The notes under the pieces are model-generated. The model was given only the letters and a program-made list of their open reading frames with translations. It made no database searches and was not told the origin of the DNA. Both the position numbers and the translations under genes were made by a program. Of a stretch of 5,955 bases of DNA, positions 5,516 through 5,955 are shown piece by piece. The DNA comes from Ilumatobacteraceae bacterium. GTDB taxonomy: Bacteria > Actinomycetota > Acidimicrobiia > Acidimicrobiales > Ilumatobacteraceae. The stretch's first letter is position 1; every line of letters starts with the position of its first letter. The DNA lies in contig JAIOXC010000084.1 of the NCBI GenBank assembly GCA_021741795.1, positions 1-5,955 of the forward strand. Reading direction: 5' to 3'.

Positions 5516-5955
5516 GTGACGTCACTACTTGCAACCGAAGGCGGCTGGCAAACATTTACCTTGAAGGGCGGAGAATGGCTCATTCTCGGTCTTTCAGGAG
5601 CATCGGCCATTTTGGCCCTGCTCGTCGGCTGGTACCTGATGATCAAAGTTCTTCAAGAAGACGAAGGCACCGACAAGATGAAAGAAATCGCTGGTGCGAT
5701 TCAAGTTGGAGCTTTGGCGTACTTGAAGCGTCAGTTCCGCACCATCGGCATGATCCTTGTGCCAGTAGGCGCAGTCGTGTTTCTTACTTCAGTAGCAATC
5801 GACAAACCAGAAGGTGGATCCGCACTTTCATTTGTTGAGTCCGGTTTGTATCGCACACTTGCGTTCGTTCTTGGTTGTGTTGCTTCTGGTCTCACCGGTT
5901 ACATCGGTATGACACTTGCAACGCGCGGCAATGTGCGCACAGCGGCAGCAGCACG
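5516..5955 (+). CDS. hppA: membrane-bound proton-pumping pyrophosphatase (3' end missing)
   Basis: This is the N-terminal 146 codons of a membrane pyrophosphatase, which hydrolyses pyrophosphate and pumps H+ (some members Na+) out across the membrane; full-length bacterial forms run to about 700 residues. The frame is open to the end of the window, so the gene is cut there. A hydrophobic helix at about residues 20-45 is followed by the conserved segment GTDKMKEIAGAIQVGALAYLKRQ, split as GTDKMKEIAG (51-60) and AIQVGALAYLKRQ (61-73). Further helices lie at about 76-93 and 113-135, and TGYIGMTLATRGNVRTAAAA (127-146) matches the family strongly. The pyrophosphate-binding loops and the residues that set K+ dependence and ion choice lie beyond the window, so proton pumping is assumed from actinobacterial homologues. 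It starts at GTG and is read divergently from sdhC across 195 bases. A 10-base palindrome, GTGACGTCAC, covers the start codon. Confidence 0.93.
   Translation, partial: MTSLLATEGGWQTFTLKGGEWLILGLSGASAILALLVGWYLMIKVLQEDEGTDKMKEIAGAIQVGALAYLKRQFRTIGMILVPVGAVVFLTSVAIDKPEGGSALSFVESGLYRTLAFVLGCVASGLTGYIGMTLATRGNVRTAAAA

Noticed and set aside
5368..5838. + strand open frame (156 codons) spanning the divergent region and the hppA start
   Set aside because: It overlaps hppA in another frame; the product is Arg/Ser-rich and unlike any family, while the hppA frame matches its family closely.

Overview
The window reads as an ordinary chromosomal stretch of a bacterium, most likely an actinobacterium (Actinomycetota) of intermediate GC content, roughly 50% by eye. 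Three things suggest this: a type B (single-anchor, menaquinone-type) succinate dehydrogenase resembling the actinobacterial/Bacteroidota form, an H+-pyrophosphatase N-terminus that resembles the actinobacterial HppA family, and an ApbE plus ferric-reductase-like membrane protein pair of a kind common in Actinomycetota. Acidimicrobiia is a plausible guess, but the window alone does not fix the lineage. Six protein genes and nothing else of size fill it. I see no rRNA, tRNA, CRISPR array, insertion sequence or phage gene.

Layout. Positions 1-1144 (+): the 3' part of an ApbE-type FAD:protein FMN transferase, overlapping by 4 bases a four-histidine, ferric-reductase-like membrane cytochrome. Together they look like the end of a flavin/heme electron-transfer cluster; an FMN-binding substrate protein would be expected upstream, outside the window. 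Positions 1164-5320 (-): an operon in the order sdhC (4505-5320), sdhA (2564-4486), sdhB (1794-2567), dedA (1164-1778), with gaps of 18, -4 and 15 bases. It converges on the ferric-reductase-like gene with only 19 bases between the stop codons. Positions 5321-5515: a 195-base divergent intergenic region carrying the promoters for both sides, a 16-base interrupted palindrome and a pair of near-direct repeats. Positions 5516-5955 (+): the 5' part of hppA, the membrane-bound proton-pumping pyrophosphatase, starting at GTG and running off the window.

How it fits together. SdhCAB oxidises succinate in the TCA cycle and passes electrons through FAD, three Fe-S clusters and a diheme membrane anchor to the quinone pool. 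HppA, read from the other side of the shared regulatory region, hydrolyses pyrophosphate to pump ions outward. The ApbE/cytochrome pair probably serves a separate membrane redox chain. DedA is a lipid-carrier/membrane-homeostasis transporter family protein that appears to ride on the sdh transcript. All main gene calls come from recognisable sequence motifs. I found no convincing previously undescribed system; the points most worth a second look are the structured divergent promoter region and the flavinylation/ferric-reductase pair.
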